From Siphonodentalium dalli (taxonomy: Eukaryota > Mollusca > Scaphopoda > Gadilida > Siphonodentaliidae), in the NCBI GenBank assembly GCA_032622095.1, contig CP136066.1, positions 9,571,784 through 9,635,783 of the forward strand: a DNA stretch of 64,000 bases, read 5' to 3'. This document shows, piece after piece, positions 38,417 through 50,304 of this stretch (its first letter is position 1; each line of letters begins with the position of its first letter). The notes under the pieces were generated by a model, which saw nothing but the letters and a program-made list of their open reading frames with translations, ran no database searches and had not been told where the DNA came from. Made by a program: the position numbers and the translations under genes.

Positions 38417-39074
38417 TATATACATTTAGCGAGAAAGTCACTTTTGTAAATATATTTAAATCGAAAAGTGTATCGTGACAAGATCAGCCCAAAATACCCA
38501 ATAGCACCCTTGCCAAAAGTTAATAGGAACAATTTATCTTCATATTGAAACCCGATGATGTATTAAGTCAATCCTGCGCGAGTCCAAATGCGCCCAAAAC
38601 ATTACGCGTTCGTATTTCCAAACCTAATGACGTATCGATGGTGTTATTAGCTTGGTGTTATGAGGCGTTGCGCATTCACCGAGAAATAACTGCAACTAGC
38701 CACGTGGGCGCCGACCAATCAGAATGCTGGATTTAGTGATGACAACACTTAGTGTGTAAATATTACAGTATAACTGATCTATAAGGAAGTTATTACAAGG
38801 TGGGCTTGACATCGTGCGACTCAGAGATGGGATATTCTTATTCTGTATTACAAATATGTAATGATTAAATTTTGAAGTATTTGTGTTGTTGATTATCAAA
38901 TTGAGTCAAAGTATTGCAACATCTAATCAAATTCTTTGAAAATTGGAGAGTATCTTCAATTATTTTTATTGCATCTTGCCAAAGTAACATAGATTACTTT
39001 TTAGAAGTTGAGATAATTTTTTTTCTATGGTATCTATTTGAATGGGGCCAATGTGTAGAACTTGATATAGGTTA
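38417..39074. other. Unassigned stretch
   Basis: No repeat unit, TIR or gene recognised; short frames only. Confidence 0.4.
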
Positions 39075-39920
39075 CATTGCTGATGATTTAGTCACATTAT
39101 CGACTCACATGGAGGCGATTCTAACCAGATTATGTGCGGACAATGTTACAAATAAGCAATCTCACGACTTCTCATGTGTACGCTCTTTAACATGTGTTTT
39201 CACTGTGCCCCGCGCCATACAACGGATATGACTCCATTATCGGATTATTTTAGAATCAAATAATCACATTAAAGGGGTACTGTACGCCATTTTCAATAAA
39301 TTCCCGGTGATAACAACGATCTATTATCGATACTATATAGAAATATAAGTAATTTGAGTCGAAGATGTATTCTGTAAACGCTCAGGTTAATAGGCTATCT
39401 TAAAATTTAATAATTTAAAAGTTAATAATTTAATATAAATTGATTTTATGGCTCCAGCCATAAAATGGCGTCTCTTAAAATTGGAATTTCCGTGTACAAA
39501 ACGTAATCAAATTATAATTGAGGGATACTGGATTAATAAAACAATTGCACACACGATCGTTTGAAACATTATGCTTATACGGGGAGAAAACCCAAGCCAC
39601 TCATTGACTAGTGACCATACACTAACTTAAATGAGTATATGGGACTGCTAAGCATATAATATAATGTTTATTTGATTCATTTGGTTGAAAACTGTACAAA
39701 AATTACTCGACAACGACAATTTGTATTTTTGCATTCCGGTAAATTTGCCATCCGTAACAATACTTCGTACTCAACAAACTTTCAAAAAATGGAAAAGTTG
39801 TTACCTTATTCTCCGACTCGGGGATTATAGAAACCAACAACAACATCTTGGGTACAGTACCCCTTTAAGTACCTATTTCACATTATATATCGATTATGTG
39901 CGCATTTGCGCGAGGATATG
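39075..39920 (-). repeat. Dispersed repeat family A, copy 2, interrupted by a TTAA element
   Basis: CACATTATCGACTCACATGG, GTGCCCCGCGCC and, after the insertion, CCTATTTCACATTATATATCG and CGCATTTGCGCGAGGATATG match copies at 24,270 and 45,520. The copy is split by the element at 39,273-39,864. Confidence 0.72.
39273..39864. mobile_element. TTAA-flanked MITE nested in repeat family A
   Basis: AGGGGTACTGTAC at the left and GTACAGTACCCCT at the right are inverted and flanked by TTAA (39,269-39,272 and 39,865-39,868). The sibling copy at about 45,790-45,810 reads straight through the site, giving an empty-site comparison. piggyBac-like by target duplication. No ORF. Confidence 0.82.
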
Positions 39921-40442
39921 CTGGTTTATTGAATTATTTGCTAATAGGAAATGAATGTCTTTATTCATTCATCTCAAAGTAATCATATGTAATAAAAAAG
40001 TACCCGATTACGTTTTGAAAAGTATTGTTTGTGTAATCAAATACATTAACTGAAAAAGTTTTCGTATTGTATTTGCATTTGTAATCATCAATTTGAAATG
40101 TATTTGTATTTCAATAACAAACTTTAGGCATGTAATCGCCCCATCGTCTCGCGACTAGCGAGGTATATCATAATTCGGTCTCGAACGGATGTGAACTTAC
40201 CTCGGATCGATATCTCGACCGATATCAAACCTCCAGATAATATTCTCTAATTATACGGACTTTATGTCCCACAATAAAGAGTTATTAAAGTTATAGAGCA
40301 TTTTCTTCAGAATGACACAATACATAGTGTTCCGTGTTACTGTTAGTCTATTCCTGATAGGGTAAAACATAAAGAGCGTTTACCTAACTTGGGGGGGGGG
40401 AATTATATTGAAATTAAACTTGAAAACCGATGATAAATTGTT

Positions 40443-40782
40443 ATGGTGCCTAAATGGTCACCGTTCGGCGGGGTGGGGTGGAGTGTAGACCTTGTTCGGC
40501 GGGGTGGGGTGGGATGTAGACCATGTTCGGCAGGGTGGGTGGGGTGTATACCTTGTTCGGCGGGGTGGGTGGGGTGTGTACCTTGTTCGGTGGGGTGTAG
40601 ACTTTGTTCGGTGGGGTGGGGTGGGGTGTAGACCTTGTTCGGTGGGGTGGGGTGTATACCTTGTTCGGCGGGGTGGGGTGGGTGTAGACCTTGTTCGGTG
40701 GGGTGGGGTGTAGACCATGTTCTGCGGGGTGGGGTGGGGTGTAGACCTTGTTCGGTGGGGTGGGTGGGGTATAGACCTTGAA
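40443..40782 (+). repeat. G-rich minisatellite, ~14 degenerate copies
   Basis: Unit around TTCGGCGGGGTGGGGTGTAG plus ACCTTG, 22-27 bp with variable numbers of GGGGT. The minus strand is open in three frames (Pro/His/Thr-rich peptides of 86-135 residues) only because the repeat lacks stops. The repeated GGGG runs are G-quadruplex candidates. Confidence 0.92.
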
Positions 40783-41580
40783 ACTGCAACTCACATTTGG
40801 ACAAGACCAAACAGTTTTGCAGAATTCCATTTGCACGGAAATTTCCAACCTGCCATTCCCATAAAGTTAGAAAATTTCCAACTGACAGCCTTTCACAATT
40901 TGTTTTTTTTCACCAAAAGTAGAAAAATATGCTACTGATGTTCTGAAAACTATGGAATCCTATTAGGGCCACTTCCTAATGGCGCTTTCGGCGCGCGCCG
41001 AAAGCGACAAAAAGTGCGCCATTAGTAACGCGCCGAAAGCGCCGAAAGCGACAAAATATGCGCCATTACGGCGCACTATTTGTCGCTTTCGGCGCACTTT
41101 TTGTCGCTTTCGGCGCACTTTTTGTCGCTTTCGGCGCGTTACTAATGGCGCACTTTTTGTCGCTTTCGACGCGCGCCGAAAGCGCCATTAGCAAGTGGCC
41201 CTAATAGGATTCCATAGAAAACAACATATCCTCATTAATTACTGGTTGGAAATCAAAACAGTGTGAACAATTTCAACTTATATGTTGTGTTACGCATGAA
41301 ATTTCCAACTGTTAACAAATTCGACCCACGCTCCCCTTGACCACACGCCCCTGTGGAACGGGTACGGTTAAATCAGTGAACTTCGCCACGGATACCTGCG
41401 TACTCTTAACGCAGTACATATAAAGCGACAGGGTCGATGTGTACTATTCACCGGAGCGGGTCGATGTGTCCTATTTACCGGAGCGGGTCGATGTGTCCTA
41501 TTCACATGTAATCTTTCACTGAAGTGTTTTCATTCATAAGTGCATGAATTCATTCTATGAAATAGCAGTCAGCTATATGC
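40783..41580 (+). mobile_element. Dispersed element family B, copy 1
   Basis: Sequence before and after the palindromic MITE matches 46,260-48,150: TTTGCACGGAAATTTCCAACCT-like start, ACCAAAAGTAG, TTTCCAACTGTTAACAA, GGAACGGGTACGG, GTGAACTTCGCCACGGATAC and the end TCTATGAAATAGCAGTCAG. Where copy 2 has a 49-bp array, this copy has about three units of GGGTCGATGTGTCCTATTCA. An internal variable minisatellite is known from some non-autonomous bivalve elements; family assignment is open. Confidence 0.75.
40950..41217. mobile_element. Palindromic MITE built of GCGCCGAAAGCGACAAA repeats
   Basis: CTATGGAATCCTATTAGGGC and GCCCTAATAGGATTCCATAG are perfect 20-bp ends. Inward, CTAATGGCGCTTTCGGCGCG mirrors the right arm. 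The core repeats TTTTTGTCGCTTTCGGCGCA in both orientations. It interrupts family B copy 1; copy 2 lacks it. The true end could be GGGCCACTT, with TTA/TAA outside it. Confidence 0.85.
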
Positions 41581-42347
41581 ATTGACCTATGAGTTAAAAT
41601 CTTACTCAGCGGAATTTAGAGTGTATGTTGTCTGGTAATCGGCACAGGCGCCTCGGGAAAAATAGAAGATATACCAATATATACCATATCAGTGACAAGG
41701 TTCACAAGTCCGATTTCGGGAAAAACAGACTATCATATTGCTCATAGATTCTCAAAATCTTTCAAATCAGTGACAATTTATTTGAGTGTGGCTTATAGAC
41801 CATGAGATTTCCTTTCATTTGATGTATAATTCCACAACGAATGGAAGTCGAGAAACTGTCTGCCTGTCCGCCTGATATCTTCAATAATTCTATAAAATTG
41901 TCAACTCAGCCGAAATATGCCCCAGTGTATGTTATAGGTCATAAAATTTTCTTTCGTTTGATATATAACTTGACGAAATATATTTAAGCGAAGTCGACAT
42001 ATCGTACGGGAATTCGCAAGTTCGGCAATTGCGACGTAATAATTGAATTGGTATCCGTGTACATTGTATAATCACCACTTACCGGACAGGGAAACTGACG
42101 ACTGCTTTTCGTCGGTAGGTTTTGCTAGATATCTCGACTTCCCTTCGTTTGATACTATCGAATTTTACATCAAAAGAAAGGAAACTGTTATAGTATGTAT
42201 TGGTATCTGGTAGTTTCCTCCGGGGACTGTGGTAATTGGCAGTTTCTCTTGTCTCTTGTCGTGATTTCTGTATGTGAACTACAAGGTTCAGCATCAATAT
42301 AATTACATTAGATCTTAATTTGAGTCTGGCATGCATGGTTGTTCAGT
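41581..42347. repeat. Degenerate ~150-bp tandem sequence and unassigned DNA
   Basis: TTTCATTTGATGTATAATTC, TTTCGTTTGATATATAACTT and CTTCGTTTGATACTATCG recur about 130-150 bp apart, each near GAAGTCGA or its complement. Strong divergence. No gene. Confidence 0.5.
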
Positions 42348-42351
42348 TTAA

Positions 42352-42724
42352 CCCTTTACCCAACAAACCGGCCAAAAACGGCCAAATAAAGCTTCAACAG
42401 CCTAAATAATCTTCGGTCTGTCTCAATAACACCATACAAATATGGATATCATTGGAACCGGTTCATCGACCACATTGTGATGGTTACAGTTATGCCCTGT
42501 GCCAATGCATTCTCTTATATATGCGAGTCGACCATAGGTCGCCTCGCATATATAAGAGAATGCATTGTCCTAAAAAAACCCATTTTTTCTTACATTCTTT
42601 AACAATTTTATAATTTTATAATGTGTTAAGCCAATGCATTCTCTTATATATGCGAGGCGACCTATGGTCGACTCGCATATATAAGAGAATGCATTGGCAC
42701 AGGGCCATTCTGTTGGGTAAAGGG
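42352..42724. mobile_element. TTAA-flanked MITE with two palindromic GCCAATGCATTC modules
   Basis: CCCTTTACCCAACA and TGTTGGGTAAAGGG form inverted ends flanked by TTAA (42,348-42,351 and 42,725-42,728), as in piggyBac-type elements. Inside are two copies, in opposite orientation, of a ~69-bp near-perfect palindrome (GCCAATGCATTCTCTTATAT to ATATAAGAGAATGCATTGGC). They lie at about 42,501-42,568 and 42,630-42,698. The copy at 58,904-59,294 is closely related. Confidence 0.88.
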
Positions 42725-42728
42725 TTAA

Positions 42729-43806
42729 ATACTAAAATTAATTATATATGAACTTATAATTTGTAGCTAAAACTAAACACACGTGTGGGAAGAAAACAAC
42801 TTTAGTTCCGCGTTGCGATCGATTAGTTTACTCCATCCGACAAGGTTTTACACGAGAGTGTGTCGTGCTTACCCCGGACGACAATAAGAATAGTAGCGAT
42901 ATCAGAATAAAACTACGGATATATTCATCGAATTTCAACATGCCATCGACTCGGAATGTACATATCTATTGTATATATTGCTATATGTCTATTTTATATA
43001 TACTTCTAATTATACAACTCAATACCCTTCATATAATACATTGCAATGTATTATATTGGATGAGAGAATACTGTAAAACTGCAACAACCATTTAATCAAA
43101 TCTGATTGGTTAAGATAAGATAAGATCTGACAATAATACAGCTTCATAGGTATACGGATCTCACGAGCGTTACATTTGTGTAAAGTTTCAGATTGGAACA
43201 CATGTCCCATTACAACCATCATGTCTCGACTTAGCGATCTCTTTTCATGCTCAGACGCACGTTTTGCCAACATTTCCTGGTATTTCAAAATGTATTTTCT
43301 CAACATCTGTCAGGAATTCCTTTGTGAAATTGGGTACAAACGATTATTGAGACACCATATGTTAGAACCATCAACCAATGGATATTATAACCTCATTTAC
43401 TTATTTAAAATTTCATTGTTTTCAAGTCTTGAAGCACTGTATCGAACTATGAACTCTGTGTCTAAGTCAAGCGACTTGACATTATTATATTGGAGATTTT
43501 TGTTTTGGAACAATAGGATCAACTTGCAAAGATTGTTTCGGAGGAAAATGTCGCAACTGCAGAAGTTGTATCCATTAGCGAAACTCAGCCGACTCCCCGT
43601 TGTATCTACGTGAACTGATTATTCCTTAAAAGCCACAACGATCGTTACGATCTGGCGACCAAGGACTCCTAACTCAGTTCGCCGTAAATCTGAAGACTGT
43701 TGGAGATAGGTTGTACGCGAGGAGTTTTCCCAACTTTACCACACATAAGATCATGAAAGCCAAATGACACTTTGTTTTAAATGTATTTTGTATAATTATT
43801 CATATA
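42729..43806. other. Unassigned stretch
   Basis: The largest frame (43,176-43,613, 145 codons, +) has no recognisable domain and sits in AT-rich DNA. A short stop-to-stop frame near 43,480-43,580 is cysteine-rich (CKDCFGGKCRNCRSC) but has no start or splice support. Confidence 0.4.
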
Positions 43807-44264
43807 TGTGACCCGCCATATCATATCCAGTCGGAAGTCGGAATTGTTTTTACCCTGTGCCAATGCATTCTCTTATATATGCGAGTCGACCATAGGTCGC
43901 CTCGCATATATAAGAGAATGCATTGGCCTAACAATTTTTTACAATTTTAATAATTTTTTCTTGTATTCTTTAACAATTTTATAATTTCACCCATACAGAG
44001 CCCCAGACAAACATGAGCAGACGACACTCTTCTATATGCTTCTATATATGTGTGGGGCTCCCTGCAGGGTAATGGATGTTTGTTATTTTATGTCCTAAAA
44101 ATTGTCAGAAACATTTAAAAAAAAATTGTAAAAAATTGTTAGGCCAATGCATTCTCTTATATATGCGAGGCGACCTATGGTCGACTCGCATATATAAGAG
44201 AATGCATTGGCACAGGGTAAAAAAAAATCCCGACTTCCGACTGGATTTGATATGGCGGGTCACA
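43807..44264. mobile_element. TIR element with TGTGACCCGCC ends and palindromic modules, copy 1
   Basis: Ends TGTGACCCGCCATATCATAT and ATTTGATATGGCGGGTCACA are inverted over about 36 bp. TA/TATA on both sides suggests a TA-type target. The same ~69-bp palindrome as in the TTAA-flanked MITEs occurs twice. The middle holds GAGCCCCAGACAAACATGAG and GTGTGGGGCTCCCTG, which can pair in part. No ORF. Confidence 0.87.
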
Positions 44265-44375
44265 TATATGAATTCAATGTAAAGCGCTTATGGCTCTAAC
44301 AGAGATAGCGCTTAATAAGGTCACTCGCTTGGAGGTGTATAAATTGCGGATGATCAACAGCCGTAGCAATACTCA

Positions 44376-45411
44376 TTAGACAGTATGCATTGATGTTATT
44401 TTGCGCAGTATTCTGGCAGTGCCAAAAAGTGCAGTTTTCTGTAGGTGAGCAACATCTATGGAGGTATGCAGTAGGGCTAGCCATTTGCTAATATTGTTGC
44501 TCACTGCCCCAGTTGCATCAATCACTATAGGTATGATGGAAGTTTTCAATTGCCACATACGACTCACCTCTATTTGCAAGTCAATATACTTCCTGACCTT
44601 TTTTGTTTCTTTCTGGATGACATTATAGTCACTTGGGATCGAAACATCTATGAGCAGACACGTGTTGTCGTCCCTGTTCTTGACGATAATGTCTGGTCTG
44701 CTACACGAGATGGTTCGGTCAGTGTGAACCTGGGTGTCCCAAATGACTGTAATATTGTCTCTAGATATTACATTCTGAGGAGAGTGTTCATACCATGTCT
44801 CTGCATATTGCATGTTATAATGCTTACACATGGACCAATGAACATATCGCCCAACGTTATTATGGCGTTCGAGGTATTCTGAACTCGCTAATCTTGGACA
44901 AGCAGATATAATATGTTCTACTGTCTCAGGGTGTTGGTGGCATACTCTACATGTAGGATCAATATTCATCCGAAGGATCTTGTTTTGGTAGTAACGGGTA
45001 CTAATGACCTGATCTTGAGCAGCAATAAGAAGGAACTCGGTCTGAGCCGTCAAGCCTGCATTATGCAACCATCTGAATGTCGCAGTGCTATCATACTCTT
45101 GTTCGTTGATTTTTTCTGGCGTGTTGTCCGTGCATTCGTTTCAGTTCATATCGCCCTGTCCGTTTGTCTTTCAGTTTTTCTTCAGTTCTAGTTTCAACTG
45201 TTTGCCTCCTCCGTTTCTTGTCCATTCCCTACTCGAGTCTCGATACCAAATTCTGTTTTGAACTGCAGTGCCTGTTTAGTTATGAAATATTTCTTTTTGT
45301 TATTTTCATGTCGTTGAAGGCATTTTATGTACACATCACTGCTATTCCTGATATATCTATCAAGACCAACCACTGCCACTTTATAGGCAATCGCCAACTC
45401 AATTAAACCTC
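44376..45411 (-). pseudogene. LINE with restriction-like endonuclease (R2/NeSL-type), frameshifted 3' coding remnant
   Basis: The minus-strand frame 45,068-44,376 (230 codons) has the order zinc knuckle CRVCHQHPETVEHIISAC (C-x2-C-x7-H-x4-C) then RPDIIV, followed 14 residues later by IDVSIP and then KETKKVRKY. That is the CCHC plus (R/K)PD-x(12-14)-D layout of restriction-like endonuclease LINEs. The nuclease nicks target DNA for target-primed reverse transcription. Homologous-looking peptide continues upstream in other frames to about 45,411, with a break in a T6 run near 45,113 and another near 45,200. The copy is therefore inactive. No reverse-transcriptase core lies in the window, so it is 5'-truncated. 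Confidence 0.78.
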
Positions 45412-45415
45412 TGCC

Positions 45416-45442
45416 ACATTATTATTATTATTATTATTATTA
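45416..45442. repeat. (ATT)n microsatellite
   Basis: About eight ATT units directly beside the LINE remnant. Confidence 0.95.
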
Positions 45443-45519
45443 CTTGCGCTAGTTGCAGGAACAGAAATAATTTGTGTGTTCACCTTGTAATTTCCAATTT
45501 GGACAAGATTAAACGCCCA

Positions 45520-46255
45520 GACTGTTCTCCCGAAAATCCGCACATGCTTATAGTATAACTTATTGTTTTAGGTAGATAATCTACTTAGATTGGGACTATT
45601 TTGAGTCGATAATATGCTGAAAATGAGAGCATTATCGACGCACACTAGGCGATTCTTAGCAGCTGTTGTGTGGACGATGACACGAATAAGCCAACTTAAG
45701 ACTTTGAAGGAGTAAGCTCTTTAACATGGGGTTTCACTGTGGCCCGCGCCGTAAAACGAAATAATGGCAATGAATCCATGATCTGCTTATTTCAGAATCA
45801 ATTTAATCACATTGCGTACCTATTTCACATTATAGGTCGATTATGTACCTATTTCGCATTATAGGTCGATTATGTACCTATTTCGCATTATAGGTCGATT
45901 ATGGTCCTATTTCACATTATAGGTCGATTATGTACCTATTTCACATTATACCTATTTCGCATTATAGGTCGATTGTGTACCTATTTCGCATTATAGGTCG
46001 ATTATGGTCCTATTTCACATTATAGGTCGATTATGTACCTATTTCACATTATAGGTCGATTATGGTCCTATTTCGCATTATAGGTCGATTATGTACCTTT
46101 ATAGGTCGATTATGTACCTATTTCACATTATAGGTCGATTATGTACCTATTTCACATTATAGGTCGATTATGTACCTATTTCACATTATAGGTCGATTAT
46201 GTACCTATTTCACATTATAGGTCGATTATGCGCGTATTTACGCGAGGATATGTTG
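45520..46255 (-). repeat. Dispersed repeat family A, copy 3, with 29-bp expansion
   Basis: Matches 24,270-24,605 in reverse: TGTTCTCCCGAAAATCCGCA, GAGTCGATAATATG, GTGGCCCGCGCCG and TATTTACGCGAGGATATG. At 45,812-46,232 the segment GTACCTATTTCACATTATAG plus GTCGATTAT is amplified about 14 times (period 29), mixing CGCATT and CACATT variants. Family A has only one such unit in copy 1, so the expansion is local. Confidence 0.85.
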
Positions 46256-46460
46256 AAACTCCCAGTTTGCAGAAACCCGTTACACGGAAATGTACAACCT
46301 GACACCCCCTACAGTTGGACAATTTCAAACTGATGGCCATTTCACACAATTGTTTTTTCAACCAAAAGTAGTAAAATATGCTACTGTTGGTGTAAAATCA
46401 ACAAATTCCCGACTAATTACTGATTGGAAAATAAAACAGGTAGAACAATTACAATATATA

Positions 46461-46922
46461 TGTGACCCGCCATATCAAATCCAGTCGTAAGTCGGGATTT
46501 TTTTACTCTGTGCCAATGCATTCTCTTATATATGGGAGTCGACCATAGGTCGCCTCGCATATATAAGAGAATGCATTGGCCTAACAATTTGTTATCATTT
46601 TTTTTTAAATAAATGTTTCTTACAATTTTTAGGACATAAAATTAAAAAAAAATCCATTACCCTGCAGCGAGCCCCACACATATATAGAATCATATAGAAG
46701 AGTGTCGTCTGCTCATGTTTGTCTGGGGCTCTGTATGGGTGAAATTATAAAATTGTTAAAGGATACAAGAAAAAATTATTAAAATTGTAAAAATTTGTAA
46801 GGCCAATGCATTCTATTATATATGCGAGGCGACCTATGGTCGACTCGCATATATAAGAGAATGCATTGGCACAGTGTAAAAAAAATCTCTACTTACGACT
46901 GGATTTGATATGGCGGGTCAGA
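46461..46922. mobile_element. TIR element with TGTGACCCGCC ends, copy 2
   Basis: Same ends, inner palindromes and centre as 43,807-44,264. The sibling family B copy gives the empty site near 41,280. TATA lies on the left and TATT on the right. Confidence 0.88.
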
Positions 46923-47072
46923 TATTGGTTTGCATATGGATTTCCAACTGTTAACAATTTTGACCGCAACCCCTCCCCTTGACGCCACTTACCCGCGGGA
47001 ACGGGTACGGGCGAATATGTGAACTTCGCAACGGATACTTCAGTACTGTCAACGCAGCAAATATAAAGCGAT

Positions 47073-48110
47073 ATTGATTTTGAACGGGTAGATGCATGCG
47101 TTCTATTGACAGGTAATCTTTATTGATTTTGAACGGGTAGATGCATGCGTTCTATTGACAGGTAATCTTTATTGATTTTGAACGGGTAGATGCATGCGTT
47201 CTATTGACAGGTAATCTTTATTGATTTTGAACGGGTAGATGCATGCGTTCTATTGACAGGTAATCTTTATTGATTTTGAACGGGTAGATGCATGCGTTCT
47301 ATTGACAGGTAATCTTTATTGATTTTGAACGGGTAGATGCATGCGTTCTATTGACAAGTAATCTTTATTGATTTTGAACGGGTAGATGCATGCGTTCTAT
47401 TGACAGGTAATCTTTATTGATTTTGAACGGGTAGATGCATGCGTTCTATTGACAGGTAATCTTTATTGATTTTGAACGGGTAGATGCATGCGTTCTATTG
47501 ACAGGTAATCTTTATTGATTTTGAACGGGTAGATGCATGCGTTCTATTGACAGGTAATCTTTATTGATTTTGAACGGGTAGATGCATGCGTTCTATTGAC
47601 AGGTAATCTTTATTGATTTTGAACGGGTAGATGCATGCGTTCTATTGACAGGTAATCTTTATTGATTTTGAACGGGTAGATGCATGCGTTCTATTGACAG
47701 GTAATCTTTATTGATTTTGAACGGGTAGATGCATGCGTTCTATTGACAGGTAATCTTTATTGATTTTGAACGGGTAGATGCATGCGTTCTATTGACAGGT
47801 AATCTTTATTGATTTTGAACGGGTAGATGCATGCGTTCTATTGACAGGTAATCTTTATTGATTTTGAACGGGTAGATGCATGCGTTCTATTGACAGGTAA
47901 TCTTTATTGATTTTGAACGGGTAGATGCATGCGTTCTATTGACAGGTAATCTTTATTGATTTTGAACGGGTAGATGCATGCGTTCTATTGACAGGTAATC
48001 TTTATTGATTTTGAACGGGTAGATGCATGCGTTCTATTGACAGGTAATCTTTATTGATTTTGAACGGGTAGCTGCATGCGTTCTATTGACAGGTAATCTT
48101 TCACTAAAGC
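47073..48110 (+). repeat. 49-bp minisatellite, ~21 copies
   Basis: Unit TTTATTGATTTTGAACGGGT, AGATGCATGCGTTCTATTGA, CAGGTAATC. Only two base differences were seen in about 1 kb (CAAG at 47,354 and GCTGC at 48,071). It lies inside family B copy 2. Confidence 0.97.
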
Positions 48111-48150
48111 TTTCTCATTGAGAAGTACATGAATTAATTCTATGAAATAG

Positions 48151-50049
48151 CAGTCAGTTATGTGTGCACCTATATTATAGGACCCTTAATTGCCAAATCT
48201 CATTGATAAAGTTGCCATTTAAAGGTGGATTATCTATTTGTAAACATGCAGTATATAGTTACCGGGGTATAAAATATTAGATCTGAATCGAAGACTCCTG
48301 TCCGAAATGCTTCTATCGATTAATATTCATTTTATTTCAAATAGTTTCTGGTCTAAAAAGGTGTGATTGTTTAGCTAACGAACCATAGTGGTTACTGTTA
48401 AGAGACCAGAAATTTTCGAGTGTAATTTTGTCACAAATAAACATTAATTATACTCATTATCGCGTATATCTATGGAATAAAACAATACAAACAATCAATC
48501 TGGGACATTTGACGTTCGGTACGTAGCCATAGTAACAGCCTAATGCTATATATCGCTATATGGTATCACCCGAATGGTCTGTTATAAAAATAGACAAATA
48601 AACGGTCCCAATAAAATATTCGAAATAAAATCAATATTACTTGATAGAAGCCTTTCCGGACAGGGTCTTCGGTTCATATCTATTATTTTATACCAACGCA
48701 ACTATTTAAAATTTGTTATTTAAAAAGATAATGCATCTTTAAGCACTGTGAGGCGGCTTCTAGTACTTTGCTAAATACAGAAGGTTAATATGTTCATGAT
48801 TAACCGTGTACACTCCATGCAGTAATATCATTTATGGTTAAGACTCCATGCAGTAATATCAATTATGGTTGAGAGCAGAACTAGGGGTTTGGGAGTGAGC
48901 CCCGGGATGATTGTAAAGGGATGTTTGCCCTTTCCCACAACCCCTTTGGTAATGCTGTGGTATCGGTGGAGTTATATGTATACCCATACACAGCATACCA
49001 CCGTATGTGGTGTATGCCACCACAACAAGAATCAACCCCCATCATCATTTCGGACGTGGGCAAGCGATTATGGTTAAGAAAACTGAAGATATGATATATG
49101 TGTGCCCGCCGACACAAGGACGGTGCTGGGCTCCGGGGAGATCGCCCTTATGCCATGTCTTGTTTTTTTCTGTTTTCTTGTCTTTATGTCAGTTGCGGGT
49201 TGGGCGGAAGGGTTTTGTTTTTGACTTATCTTGACTTGACTTGGGGCAATGGCTTGGATAAAAGCACGAGGAAGGTTCTATGTATGCCCTTGTACAAGAG
49301 TAACAGTATTCACGGTGAAATGTTACATGAACACTTACGAATTACACTTTTGGAGAAAACCATTTAATTACTTGAGGAGGTTTTACCGTGTGTGGGCGAT
49401 GACTGATTGTTCATTCTAAGAGATTACCATTTGAACTTACACGGCGTATTTGAACCTAAAGAATGACGTGAATGCGATTTGGTATAGTGGGGTAAGGATT
49501 GGGCGATAATTACACGAAATACCGGTATGTAGACCTCATACTTATGGTCCACACATCTTACAAAAACCATAGGGACATTTAGAACGTTTCGATGTTTTGC
49601 ACAGACGTGACAGAAATGCTCTTTGTTCATACCATACAAGGAATAAATTAACATTTAACGCTCTTTACTGTTTCCAAGTTAAAATTTACAACCACCCCAC
49701 CCATCCAGTGGGCTTTGATCCAGATCAAAAACCCAATTCTCGGAATATAGGTTTTCATCTTGTGCGCCGAACCGTCGAACTATTGAAATGAATGATTGCA
49801 AACCAATTCTGAATAAATCTAAATATACCACAACGAAGCTATCTCAGTCTGTTGTTTTAGTCATCAATCAGTTGGTTTATGGAATTAATCGTGTTATTTT
49901 AGGCACCAATAAGATGGTTTATGGAATTAATCTCGAAATTAAATTCGAGAACATCAATATTGTTCCAGAAAAGCGTATCTCAAGTAAAATTTAATTCAAA
50001 AGCCTGGAAATTCAACTTATATACGACTGGCGCATCTAAATCCACGAAT
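48151..50049. other. Mostly unassigned; short duplication at ~48,809-48,870
   Basis: ACTCCATGCAGTAATATCA followed by TTTATGGTT or ATTATGGTT occurs twice in tandem (about 35 bp). The segment 48,870-49,260 is GC-richer, with short frames on both strands but no domain. No gene assigned. Confidence 0.45.
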
Positions 50050-50245
50050 AATCTATATAAAATAGTAGGATTTGTCGGTCTGTCGCTTTGGATTAACCCC
50101 TAGACCCCTGGACCGAATTCAACCAAGTTTGGTGTGGTGACTAGGGGAACCATGACGGATGTTATGACGTTGTTTGTCAACATTTTGATTTAAACAAATA
50201 TAATTAAAAAAAAAAAAGTTAAATTGAGCAAAGAGCCGATCTAAA
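50050..50245 (+). repeat. Dispersed repeat shared with 21,500-21,690
   Basis: See the partner copy. Here CTAGACCCCTGGACCGAATT starts the match and an A12 run precedes AGTTAAATTGAGC. Confidence 0.6.
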
Positions 50246-50304
50246 ACAAATTAATTCTCGCTTCGCACGCATGGAGAAGATATTTCTATTTATAAATTCA
50301 TTCT

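Larger units (their letters stand above)
46260..48150 (+). mobile_element. Dispersed element family B, copy 2, with 49-bp array
   Basis: Same flanks as copy 1: ACCAAAAGTAGTAAAATATG, TTTCCAACTGTTAACAA, GGGAACGGGTACGGGCGAAT and the end TCTATGAAATAGCAGTCAG. It is interrupted at 46,461-46,922 by a TGTGACCC element absent from copy 1. Confidence 0.8.

Noticed and set aside
40403-40848. Proline-rich proteins on the minus strand
   Set aside because: Open in three frames at once across a G-rich minisatellite with length-changing indels.
43480-43580. Short cysteine-rich frame (CKDCFGGKCRNCRSC), metallothionein-like
   Set aside because: Stop codon immediately upstream, no start and no splice acceptor; too short to support.
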